In this document: piece by piece, positions 54,150 through 64,000 of the stretch
Numbering within the stretch: position 1 is the stretch's first letter
Layout: the number at the start of each line of letters is the position of its first letter
Assembly: GCA_024734495.1 (NCBI GenBank)
Contig: JALMQS010000153.1
Location: forward strand, 14,678,789-14,742,788
DNA length: 64,000 nucleotides
Direction of reading: 5' to 3'
Origin: Forficula auricularia
Lineage: Eukaryota > Arthropoda > Insecta > Dermaptera > Forficulidae
The notes under the pieces: model-generated
What the model was told of the DNA's origin: nothing
Databases searched by the model: none
The model's input: the letters and a program-made list of their open reading frames with translations, nothing else
Position numbers and translations under genes: made by a program

Positions 54150-54960
54150 TTCAATATATTACAGAAGTGTAAAAAGTTGTCTTTTGTATGCCCCCTCTCG
54201 TTGTTTATGCAGGCGTTCAAGTCTTTCTCGAAAGTCGAGAGTATGAATTCCTTAAGATATTATTTACTCCTCTCTATATAACATCGTGTCTTTTCAAAGA
54301 TCCTTTTCTTAAAAGATGAATGTAAATTATTTTTCTACACAAAGAATAAAAGAAATAGGTATTTTATTTTAGGTAGTTTCTTTTTCTTCTTCTTCTTAAT
54401 TTTACGATCGGTTTTCAATTTCCATTTCTTTAAGTGTAAATGATATAGAATAAATTTACTATCAATACAAGGGAATATAATTTTCGTAAATCATTTGAAC
54501 AATAAGAAATTTCAAGAGCATAAAATTACTTCAGAAATAATCCTTGTATCCATGACACTCTGCCTTTTGTACTCTCCAGAGGATTAAATGTAATCAATCA
54601 TTGTGAAAGAGAGGTGTAAATAATTGTTTAACGAATTGGATAGGATTTAAAATGTTCGAAAATTAAATCCATATAGCACACACACGCACACACAATGACC
54701 TATTTATTTATTTATTTATCTATTTATCTATTAGTCCCGTCTCTTTGGTTTGGCTGCGTGTTGCAATGCCTAATTAGTGAATTGGTTTTGGCTTTTGTTA
54801 TTGCATTATAGAATTCGACTTTCATTTTTCTTTTCTTTAGAGTGCGAGTTTCAATCAATTTAGCCTTCATGTCTATTTTTGTATACGCGAATTCAAAAGA
54901 TCCTTTGTGAAAATAAATATTACCTATAATTTTTCTTTCTAATGGAGTTAGATAGGAATT
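54150..54960. promoter_or_regulatory. Candidate non-coding regulatory island
   Basis: Unique, non-coding. CTCTCGTTGTTTATGCAGGC near 54195, CTTTTCAAAGATCCTTTTC near 54291, GCCTAATTAGTGAATTGG near 54768 (homeodomain/Hox-type TAATTA), GCTTTTGTTATTGCATT near 54791 (Sox plus octamer-like). Includes CA (54679-54693) and TTTA microsatellites. Function inferred. Confidence 0.3.
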
Positions 54961-56390
54961 TAAAAAACGTTTTCAATGGTGTTATTAGAACCAAAACTTG
55001 GTTATGGACTTGAGAAGATAACTAACTAAAGATTCGATCTTCATTTATTTGGGATTATCAATTTTTAAAATATGGCTTCTTTATATGTTAAAATGGTTTA
55101 AACTTAAGAATTTTCAAACATTTAAATATTATATTTATTTAGAAAATAAAGGATTTTTAATAATCAACTTACTCATCTATCTATCAAATTCAATTTCCAT
55201 AGGATTTATGTTTTTTGAGATTTATTTTTATAGATTTACAAAAAGATAGACGGAAATTGTTCTTATTGTGTTGAGGGGATCTCAAAAAATAGGTTTTTAG
55301 TAGGAAAACTTAGTATAATATGTTCCAATTGCGCTGATGACACAGAGGCCCTTGTTTGAGGATAACCTTTTCCTACCTAACAAAGCTACGTTTAATGCAA
55401 TTTCTTATGGGCTACATTTAAAAAAAACATATTTTTTTATGATTGGTCATTTGAAAATGACATTTTTATTTTAAAGTTAAAAGATATAGATTCGTATATT
55501 ATACGACCTTTCGTTCTTCGGTTATTGTAGGTATACAGAAAAAACCATGGTAGAAAATGATTTCTCCCCGAATTTCAGATATTTTTAAACCCAATAAGCC
55601 CCAAAAATTTATTGTGTGAATTCAATACTAGGGTTATTGTAGACACTGACAGTAATTTAATAAACATTTTAGAACTATTAATTGTAAATTTTTGTTTTTG
55701 AGCAAAAAGCATTGAAAACAGTTTGTGTGAATTCAATAAATGTACCACCAAACGGAGCTGTTAAGACGTCACTCTAATGGCTTTAAAATTGGAATGAAAT
55801 GCGTACGTATATAATGCACATATCTGGTTGACTATCTGTAAGGGGTTTCTTTGAGGAATCCAAAGAATTTTGCATAAGATATGAGTTTACTATTTTAAAC
55901 TGGATGATTGTTTTTTATTATATATAAATGAATATAGTTGTTTTAAGACAATCATAAAGATTTTTTTAAAAAACAGAAATATATAGATAGGTAGGTATAT
56001 ATATTCAATTTCCAAGAGTCTGTTGAAAAAATACATAGCAATTGATGTTACCTTGAATTTAGTTTAAAATTTACAGAAATTACACCACAATGACATAATC
56101 CCACCTGCTAAATAAATAATTTTTAAGTTAAAATTTTTTATATATCAGTAAAACCTCAACACCAAAAATTTCCTAGAAAGAATTGAGGGAACCAACTATC
56201 CAGCCCTTTTGTATACAAGTTTACCATCATAATATTAATTTTTGTTGTTTAAAATGTCGATCATTTTTCAAATTAATCTAAGAACTTATTAATTTATTTA
56301 AAATATAGATGTGAATAAAATTTTAGGAATTAATGTAATTAAAAATTCATTTCAATTTTTCGAGAACTCGATCTTATCCTTTTGTCTCAG
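54961..56390. other. AT-rich stretch
   Basis: No supported gene; the frame at 55049-55249 is AT-rich and hydrophobic by composition. Confidence 0.4.
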
Positions 56391-56399
56391 AACAAAACA

Positions 56400-56960
56400 T
56401 CCGCTTTACACAACGCGCATATAATCAAAGAGAGCTTATTAATCAGAAGCACGAAATACAAAGAGGCATAGAAATTAAATTAAGATTACGAATTGTTTTG
56501 TCGGTTGTTTTTTTCTTTTTCTTTTTCCACCTCTCCAAATGAAATGAAAATGATCCCATGTTTTACCAGTCACTCTTAAGAGTAAATAGCATCAAGTGCA
56601 AGTCACGGGTAGGCCGAAGAAAAACACAAAAGCGGGTATAATTTGTGGCAGGCCGCGTTCATAAATCATCATTTGTGTTTTAATTACCCCGGCGGGTGTG
56701 AGTTGATGATGTCACTCTACTTGGATTTAAGCCCCCGTGTGAATCCCTGACCCGGGCCTGGTGTGTCTGCGCGTTTGGAATTCCAGCTCCGGAGGACCGC
56801 CTGCTGTTTCGGACCTGGAATGCGCTGCCGTCTTCGCAGACCTCCTGACGCCAACCAAGGAGAACCTCAAGCATGCTTAGATATAGGTATTCATGTTTAT
56901 ACATCTCGACGCTACAAGCACTTAACGAGCATTCAAATCTCTTGCCGGCCGTTTAAGTTT
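56400..56960. promoter_or_regulatory. GC-richer island, candidate regulatory element or exon
   Basis: Contains GCATCAAGTGCAAGTCACGG near 56589 (NK-type TCAAGTG), GGCCGCGTTCATAAATCATC near 56654 (Hox/posterior-type TTTATGA on the complement), and a GC-rich block 56690-56870 open on both strands. No domain was recognised in either frame and no convincing splice sites were fixed. Confidence 0.3.
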
Positions 56961-57908
56961 CTTCAATAATAACAAGGGCTCATGCAGTGTACTGTAGCAA
57001 TCCAATCATGAAAAACATTTTTTTCTACAGTTAATCAGTTTCTTTAAAAATAACTCATGTAAATGAATCATAATCATTTTATTAATCTTATATTATTAAA
57101 TGACCAATTCTTGTTTTCTTTAAAAATAACTCATGTGTATATATGTATAGAATCGGTTTCTAAAAAACGGCTCTAACGATTTCGCTAAAAATTGGTGTAC
57201 TTATCAAGCCTCGTGAGTTATTAGTCGTGTATAAATTTTAATCCCATTGAAATAATGGAAGGGAGTGTAAATAAGTCATGTCACAAAATAAATATTTCAA
57301 TCGTTCATATCTCGTCTTCGGAGAGTCCCAGAGCCTTAAAATTTGAAACTTAAGCTATCTAGAGGCTATAAGAAGTAAAAAAGATTTTGGCTAAAATAAA
57401 AGTACCGGAAGTTGATGTTTATGTACGTACCCCCCTGCGTTTGGCAACCATAAATCTCAGAGTCACGAAATTAGAAACTTAAGCTCGAAATAGGCTTGAA
57501 GGGTACAGGAAACTTTTGCTTGAAATCGGAACACCGGAAGTTGACATTTACATGAAAGATTTTTCGGAGTTTTTTTTGATTTTCTTAAAAAAGGCACAAA
57601 TAATTTTTTTTAAATAGGTATACTTATCAAGTGTCATTAGTTAATAGTTTCGTTATATTGATTTTAACAATCAATAATTTTTTTTTAATATTATCAAGCA
57701 TCTTTTCTGAACAACAAAATCGGTAGAATTATATATTATACGAGCAGTACGTATAAAGTAAAGACAGCTACTTTCTGTTGCTCCTGAAGATGGGTTAGGC
57801 ACCCGAAATATATATATATCGAGATGAAAGTCTCTCAAAAAATAAATTCGTTTTATTTTTATATCTTAATGTGAAACCTACCAAGTATTTCTTATCCCAT
57901 AATATATT
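56961..57908. other. AT-rich stretch with a local repeat
   Basis: TTCTTTAAAAATAACTCATG occurs at 57041 and 57117. CCGGAAGTTGA occurs at 57404 and 57533 in similar 130-bp contexts, so this is repeat-derived. No gene. Confidence 0.45.
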
Positions 57909-58033
57909 ATGTCCCATAATCTTTTGGTTTCTCGTTATTCATTTAATAATGAATGAGTTTTGTGTGTTGACGTGTTATGAGTGTATCAATGGGTTGAACA
58001 GATCCTAACGAGAAAACAAAAGATTATGGGACA
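57909..58033. mobile_element. Hairpin MITE, 125 bp
   Basis: ATGTCCCATAATCTTTTGGT and CGTTA at the left are mirrored by TAACG and AAAAGATTATGGGACATAT at the right. Confidence 0.75.
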
Positions 58034-58914
58034 TATCCTTGCTGATCTTACAAAACCTCGTAAGTCCGATTTTTGGTCAAATACGTATTAATGGTACATA
58101 TCTTTTAAGGAGATAGGTGTTGGTTGTAGGTGAAACATTTTTATATAATAATTGTGAAACCCACCTAGAAATTTTAGCTAATTTTTTATTATTATACGTA
58201 TTATACGTTTATACCGACCAACTTTTCACTGCGCATCTGTCTATTGAAACCTTATTATTCTATTCCAATTTAATTTCGCGCTATGGACAAATAATAAATA
58301 AATGTATGTATTGTCGTTTAAAATGTTTTTTCTTGTTTTCTGGCAAACAATGAATTTAGGACTTACGAGGTTTTGTAAGATCAACGACGATATATTCATA
58401 TGAACTATTTTCCCTCTTTTAATGTAAGGAACCCATGCCCGAAGCTTATGAAAAAAATTTGAAACACCCTGTATATATACTAATTTTGGACATCCATAAT
58501 GAACAGTGTGATGTGAAATTGCATTGTTTTAAACTTAAAGTCTTCTAATTCAAATAATATCAACTTCTTTTTTTTAAATAATAAATAATTGAAATTATAC
58601 GATAGATTAGAGTGTGAATTTTCAACAATAACTCACGCAAGAGCTATTAGTTTAAAATGACTCGAAAATGTGAAATTAAATTTGACCTTAAGTTTATTAT
58701 TTGGTCGGGATATCCCTGCAAAGTTTTGGCTCAAAATGCCCAATGGAAATTCAAGATTTTTTTTAAAATGATTCTTCAATTTTCTTAGTTTATTTTTTAG
58801 GTAGAATTTGTCAGATACTATATATTCTTTAATACTATTTCAGGGCTTAATCTCTAAAAATAAAAAGAACCGGAACGCATGGAAAAATTAGTGTTAATGC
58901 TTTAGCAGCCCTAG
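58034..58914. other. AT-rich stretch with dispersed repeat fragments
   Basis: 58108-58170 matches 8516-8600. TTACAAAACCTCGTAAGTCC at 58049 mirrors GGACTTACGAGGTTTTGTAA at 58359, outlining a roughly 330-bp inverted-repeat element. No gene. Confidence 0.5.
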
Positions 58915-58990
58915 TTCTTGATTGAGTAAAAAAACAACAACCAGATTGCCGTTCTGGACTGTTCCCGGCGAAATTAAGCCCTGCTAGGAA
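58915..58990 (+). mobile_element. 5S-rRNA-like fragment
   Basis: GTTCCCGGCGAAATTAAGC resembles the internal control region of 5S rRNA (GATCACCGAAGTTAAGC). Only about 40 bp of similarity. Confidence 0.35.
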
Positions 58991-59039
58991 AATAGAAATT
59001 TTATAAAAATCTTATATATTTATGAGTAAATTTATAATT

Positions 59040-59310
59040 TTAATAAATGAATTTAACTTTAAAGGACATCATAGATATTAGAGAAATATTCTTACATTGC
59101 ATATCAGAGAGGTTCGTCCCCTTAGGAATCGAACCCAAGCGCTAACTAAGCTTGCCGGGCCAGTAGCCAAACACTTAAGACAAATCTCTCTCTGACATGC
59201 AACATATATAAGTATTATAGCTAGATCTAGGGGACGAACCTCTCTGATATGCAATGTAAGAATATTTCTCTAATATCTATGATGTCCTTTAAAGTTAAAT
59301 TCATTTATTA
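59040..59310. mobile_element. tRNA-like palindromic element K3
   Basis: Long arms: AATTTAACTTTAAAGGACAT plus GATATTAGAGAAATATTC and their complements. The inner TGCATATCAGAGAGGTTCGT is mirrored, and the left inner segment carries a B-box-like AGGAATCGAACCCAAGCG (minus orientation). Confidence 0.75.
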
Positions 59311-59999
59311 AATAATTTTAAGCTTGATTTTAGAAATCTAAATGTCCTGAGTACGCTTTCGAAGAGCTTTTTTCGTTTTTATTAAAAACTAAATGTATTT
59401 TATAAATATCTTTAGAGCAAATAATATTCTTTAAATTTAAATTTTACTATTTATTTTTTGGTTAATTTTAATACATTTTTTGCTTTAATGGTAGATTATT
59501 ATTATTATTAAAACGAGATAAGTGAAAGTCAGATGATTCAGAAAGATAAATCTCTATTTTGAAATTTTATAATTAAACTATTAAGCAAGATATTGATCAA
59601 CGATAATGTAAATGATTTTTCAATCGGTTGATTACAATCGATAAATATTTAGAAAGATTTTGAAATCTATCAATCGATTTTTCGTTAATCCGCGAATGAC
59701 TTGACAATTAATGCTTGGCGAGCACTTAGAATTAGAATAATTAAAAACTAACCAGAACCAGAAGGAAAAAATAATTTATTCTCTAAGGTGGAAAAGTCCC
59801 TGTTTTGCGGGGAGAAATAAAAAAATATAGCAGGACTCATGGGCCTCGTAATTTTTTTGAGGCTCTGACAATTTCTTTCTTTTAGTGGAATACACAATAT
59901 TTTATTATTATACCCATGTAAAAATAATTATTATATAAATTAAAAATATTTTGTCATAGTGGTCATAGGGAGTTTATATAATGATATTGATACTAGAAG
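59311..59999. other. AT-rich stretch
   Basis: No feature recognised. Confidence 0.4.
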
Positions 60000-60860
60000 A
60001 AGTTGCACCAAAAAGGTACATCCTCCGTAATCCGCGGTGGACCCTTGTATCGTGAAGATAAGAAGAGATTTAGGGATTGGGTAGGAGTCGAAGGTATCTG
60101 TGGATGCTGGTCTTGAAAGATTGAAGGTTATAAGTTGCTGGAAAGACGGTCAGGTGAAGAGAGTGCCAGTCTCTATAGGGACAAACGAGTTGGCGAATGC
60201 GTTCGTTCAGTTAGTATCCAATTTAAGAGCGTAAGGGTGTTGAATCTTAGGAAATCGTTTCGCGCAAATGAAGCCTTTGGAGGGATTATTGATTTTATCT
60301 TTTCAGAACAAAAGCCATGATAGAATCTATAAAAAAGAGAAAGGGTGGAGACAGATCTACGATGGGCTATGGAGTCGAGAGTGTCAGTTAATTCAGGATT
60401 GCCTATCAGTCTGACAGCCCGCCTCTGAATTGCATCTAAGATATTAAGGGCCGGTTGTATGTCGCAAAGTAAATGCTTTTTACCACTAACAAACGGTGGC
60501 ATCTGATTGGCCATCTCAATCCCTACATTTACCATCTACCCTGTGTTAGTGGCAAAAAGCACTTACTTTGCGACATACAACCGGCCCTAAGAGAATGCTT
60601 GGAGGCTCCTCTCCACAAATGCTAGCAATATTCAAGACAGGGGCGAATTTGAGCGTTGTATAATATAAGGAGTTGAGTGGGGCTGTAAAAGCGTTTGGTT
60701 CGGAAAAGAAAGCCAAGCTTACATGCTGCAGCTTTTGCTATTATGGAGATAATATGGTCATTCCAAGAAAGGTCAGAACCTAAGGTGACACCCAACATTG
60801 ATATTTTATCACGAAATTCTAATGAGCTCGAATAAGGAGGTTCCTATCTACGAGCCTAGA
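60000..60860 (-). pseudogene. CR1/Jockey-like LINE 3' end, RT C-terminus plus 3' UTR
   Basis: On the minus strand, upstream of the inserted MITE: LGVTLGSDLSWNDHI, then KLGFLFRTKRFYSPTQLL, LYNAQIRPCLEYC, a stop (TAG) and HLWRGASKHSL. Downstream of the MITE: LDAIQRRAVRLIGN and HRRSVSTLSLFYRFYHGF. These are RT palm-thumb and C-terminal motifs of CR1/Jockey-type LINEs. 60000-60170 is 3' UTR. It is inactive: 5'-truncated, with a nonsense codon and a MITE. Confidence 0.8.
60448..60587. mobile_element. PIF/Harbinger-like MITE family C inside a LINE
   Basis: GGGCCGGTTGTATGTC to GACATACAACCGGCCC, TAA at 60445-60447 and 60588-60590. Arms as at 17887-18036. It sits within the RT coding sequence of the LINE remnant. 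Confidence 0.85.
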
Positions 60861-61199
60861 AATTAGACAGCATTGCGTTTGCGATATTATAATTGTACAT
60901 ATGTATATATAAAAATGTAAATACTTTAACTTTTTAAAAAACAAAAGGGATTGGCCAAATGGATTCATTTCCGAGGTCATTAAATAATAAAAAAAATATT
61001 TTATCTCTTTTTTTTGGCTGCTGCTAACCCATTTATCCAGACCCTAAGTGGTAATTTGTGTGTAAATCTAAATTAGTGAAGGAACCAGATTATTATCGGT
61101 AAAATTTTCGAAGTCAGTGGGGCTTGAATTCGAGTTTTTTAATTATTAAATTTTCATATTAAATTCAGACAAGTGTGAACGGACAAGCATACCTTAAAT

Positions 61200-61780
61200 T
61201 TTCCATAATATTTTATGAAAGATATTAATTTGCCGATGGTAATAGATTCAAATTTACAAGAAAATCATAAGTTGTTGTCATCTATTAAATCCGATGGAAT
61301 GGAATATTTTTAATTATATGTCAGAGGGGTTGTTTTTCACCCCCTCGGGAATCGAACCCGAGTGCCAGTAACAGCAATCCGGGCCATCTGGCTCACCTGC
61401 AGGATGCGAACTTCTCTGACATATGTACACGCGTAAAATATTTTACTCAAAGATTGTTATCTTAATTTGTAAAATTTCGCGATATAGTGATTCTAAATTT
61501 AAACATATAGCCATGCCATATAATTTAAATAAAGGTCGTTGAGTGTTTCGAATTTTGAAGAGATTCAAAATTCGAATGGCAATGGAATGACTTTTCCTAA
61601 TTTAATATGAAAGATATTAATTTGCCGATGGTAATAGATTCAAATTTACAAGAAAATCATAAGTTGGTGTCATCTATTAAATCCGATGGAATGGAATATT
61701 TTTGACATATAATTAAAAATATTCCATTCCATCGGATTTAATAGATGACACCAACTTATGATTTTCTCATAATATTTTAA
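61200..61780. mobile_element. tRNA-like palindromic elements of K4 type, duplicated
   Basis: GATATTAATTTGCCGATGGT and AATCATAAGTTG recur at 61219 and 61611 as direct repeats. 61655-61768 is a hairpin around GAATGGAATATTTTTGACAT. The first unit contains a minus-oriented B box (CTCGGGAATCGAACCCGAG near 61344) and ACTTCTCTGACATATGTACA, as in 38580-38965. Confidence 0.65.
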
Positions 61781-63436
61781 ATACATAATTCGTTCTTATT
61801 TGTCGTTAATAAGGAGAGAATTAGTGAATTCGTGAAATTTTTTAGCTTAAGCCGCTTCTGAATTCCGATAGATAGAAAAACCATCTAAAAAAGTCCAATT
61901 TGTGGCTCTCTCAGACGGTAATTTTTAAGTGAATTAAATTTAAAAAAGATTAGAATAATATTACTTAATGAGATCTTTACAGTAGTACATTATGATAAAA
62001 AAATACTTTCTATTTTTGACTATTCTCAAAATAATCATTCGATGAAAATTTTAAAAACCCTAAAAATAGAATATACTTTACGAACATTGTTTACTATGCA
62101 GATAATTAATTAAAGTGCCATCTTTTAATGAATAATATCTAACTATCTAACTTAACATGGCTAGTGATTCAATATATGATGTTTTCTCGCTTGCTAAACA
62201 AGCACAAAAATTCAATTTTAGACAAGACTGTAGGAGAAAATAAAATATCCCTTTTATATGACAGACCCCAAATACATATTCATAATTGAATATTATAACT
62301 TTTCAATGATATTCTTAGCTTAGTTATTATTATTATTATTTATAGTCAAATTTAATTCAAGTTAAAAAAATTTGGATCGTAAAATAAAATTGGCGGTAAC
62401 CAGCACCTGTTTCAAATAAAATATCGTTAACCAACCAACCAACCACCGAACCAAAAGGCGTGGATGTTCAACTCTATTCAAGATCGATCTTTAAAATTTG
62501 AATCACTGATTTGTAAATCAAAAGTGGAACTATAAAAAAATAGAGTGCTAGAGCTTATTATACCTATATCAACTATCTGCATCGTTTGATCTTATATAGG
62601 GATTATAATAAACAAAAAATAACAACAAAACAACAACCAACAACCGGTTGTCTGCTACTGAATTTCATTATTTTGTTGTTGTCAAATAAAAAACGTAGAC
62701 AAATTTAATTTAGATAGACGATAGCTGCGTGTCTGTTAATACAATAATCATATTCTATGCATTTTATGAATGAAAAGAATTTCAGCCTGAAAATCGAACT
62801 GATTTAGAAAGTATGCCATCTATATATAAGTCAAATTGAAATATTTATGAAATAATATAAAAAATATTTTATTAGAACACACCATTGACCAAATTTATTA
62901 CGTTTCTATTTTTATGTATTAGATACAAGAGGAAATATTTTTAAAAATTGCTTAGACTGTCCCAAAGAAAAATAAAATATCTTTATTTTAAGGATAGTGA
63001 ATTAACCCCCCCCCCCACTCAAAATTAATTAACCTAAGGAAAATTCATTTAAAGGGACAGCTGTCTATTATATATTCAATTAATACAAAAAATGCATGCT
63101 TGAAAATGTCTGAAACATAGAGAAAACTAATTTTTGACCACAAATATTTGTGTATCTGAGACTATGTCATATGTCAGATCTCGAGAATGAAAGCTCGTTG
63201 AGAGTTCGTTTTGGAATTAAAAAATTGTAATTTTAATTGCAAACACTGAATGATTTTGGTATATATGTGTCAACAACATTAGTACTTTATTTCGAACTAT
63301 TTTAATTTTTACTAAAGAGTTCGAAAATAGCTTAATCTATTTGATCATACTCTTAATATTTTATTTACAGAGATCTTTGCTATAGGGAATTTTCAATTAA
63401 AATATTTTGTATTTTTATATTTTGACTGTATATATG
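61781..63436. other. AT-rich stretch, possible small regulatory patch
   Basis: 62390-62720 is more complex, with ACCAGCACCTGTTTCAAAT (E-box), a CCAA microsatellite (62434-62448) and AACAACAAAACAACAACC. C run at 63007-63016. No gene. Confidence 0.4.
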
Positions 63437-63820
63437 TTGCAGTAAAAACCCATTTTTAGTAAGAACGGGTTCCTTTGTGGCAACTAGAGTTTACTGATGT
63501 TGTTTGAGTTTGGTTCAAAGGTCTAGAATCTTCATTTTTGACATTCCGTCTCATTTTGGGTGTTTATTTTCAAAAAAATTTTTAAACGAAAATGTCAACA
63601 ATTACATCCTCTACAACTTTGCTTCTAATTTTTGAAATTTAGTCTAAAAATTTTTTAAAATAAACAACCAAAATGAGGCGGTAAGTCAAAAATGAAGATT
63701 CTAGACCTTTGAACCAAACTCAACCAACATCAGTAAAGTCTAGTTCCCATAAAAGTATTCAGTGAAACGCATTTTAACTAGTAAGAACGCATTCTTACTA
63801 AAAACTAGTTTTTACTGGAA
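63437..63820. mobile_element. TIR MITE family D copy 3
   Basis: TTGCAGTAAAAACCC to TTTTTACTGGAA, with family D arms (TTTACTGATGTTG, CATTTTTGACATTCCG and mirrors). It lacks part of the left subterminal TTACTAGTTAAAACGC. Confidence 0.8.
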
Positions 63821-63859
63821 CATATATACATATTTAACCTTCAAAATGTTTTGCCTATG

Positions 63860-63950
63860 GACCAGAAAACGGCCTGAGTTCAAGCCCTCTTACTGCAAAA
63901 ATTTGTCCGGCTATAAGCTAACCCTACAACAATTTACAGATTTACGCAGG
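63860..63950 (+). mobile_element. SINE-2 3' fragment
   Basis: GCCTGAGTTCAAGCCC (B box) followed by GCAAAAATTTGTCCGGCTAT and AACCCTACA matches the minus strand at 39120-39180. Confidence 0.6.
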
Positions 63951-64000
63951 ATAGAATTTAGAGATATTTCTCTACAAATTTCAACCTCATTTTATTTTGT

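Noticed and set aside
56680..56969. Frames on both strands resembling an RT tail (RTWNALPSS)
   Set aside because: Only a few residues fit and the frame stops at once; insufficient for a LINE call.

Overview
The window is animal nuclear DNA, most likely from an insect. It is strongly AT-rich, has introns, carries no bacterial-type operons, and is packed with short inverted-repeat transposons, tRNA-derived SINEs and decayed LINE tails. The only host gene I can support is a group-B Sox transcription factor, Sox21b-like, on the minus strand. Three exons are visible: 26497-26658, 22897-23025 and 20290-20860. They encode the region C-terminal to the HMG box and the stop codon. I found no HMG box anywhere in the window, so the DNA-binding exon must lie beyond position 64000 or be missing. 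In that case most of 26.7-64 kb would be intron or upstream DNA of this gene. Both alanine-rich exons contain exactly one base too many (+1 frame discontinuities).

Layout. 0-20 kb (downstream of the Sox stop): a patchwork of foldback and TIR elements, LINE reverse-transcriptase tails, a tRNA-derived SINE and an array of a 119-bp repeat (8.95-9.95 kb). 20-26.7 kb: the Sox exons, with introns holding a ribozyme-bearing element, two of the three copies of a 400-bp MITE, and a four-deep nest of insertions at 23.3-24.4 kb. 26.7-64 kb: more MITEs and SINEs, interspersed with islands of higher-complexity, non-repetitive sequence (about 30.4, 34.8, 37.3, 44.1, 49.6, 52.3, 54.5 and 56.7 kb). Several islands carry Sox-type ACAAAG/ACAAT motifs and could be cis-regulatory elements of the developmental gene.

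The most notable system is a family of short foldback elements (called E here; 19.05, 14.02, 11.5, 21.09 and 45.36 kb), with an older relative (F). They carry type I hammerhead ribozyme motifs: CTGATGA, a 6-bp stem II, GAAAC, a very short stem III, then GTC. Three ribozymes look intact (14.15 kb +, 21.34 kb +, 45.42 kb -). All five E copies are flanked by 11-14 bp target-site duplications, and two of them sit in or against F elements. This resembles the hammerhead-bearing Penelope-like elements and retrozymes known from animals, but the mirror-image arrangement is unusual.

Other families defined by comparing copies within the window: a hAT-type MITE with CGAGGGGTG ends (4 copies, all with 8-bp duplications); a PIF/Harbinger-like MITE with GGGCCGGTT ends and TAA/TTA duplications; TIR families A, D, H, I, J, L and M; tRNA-like palindromes (K); SINE-1 with 10-11 bp duplications; and 5S-rRNA-like SINE fragments. 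All assignments come from reading the sequence; no database search was run.
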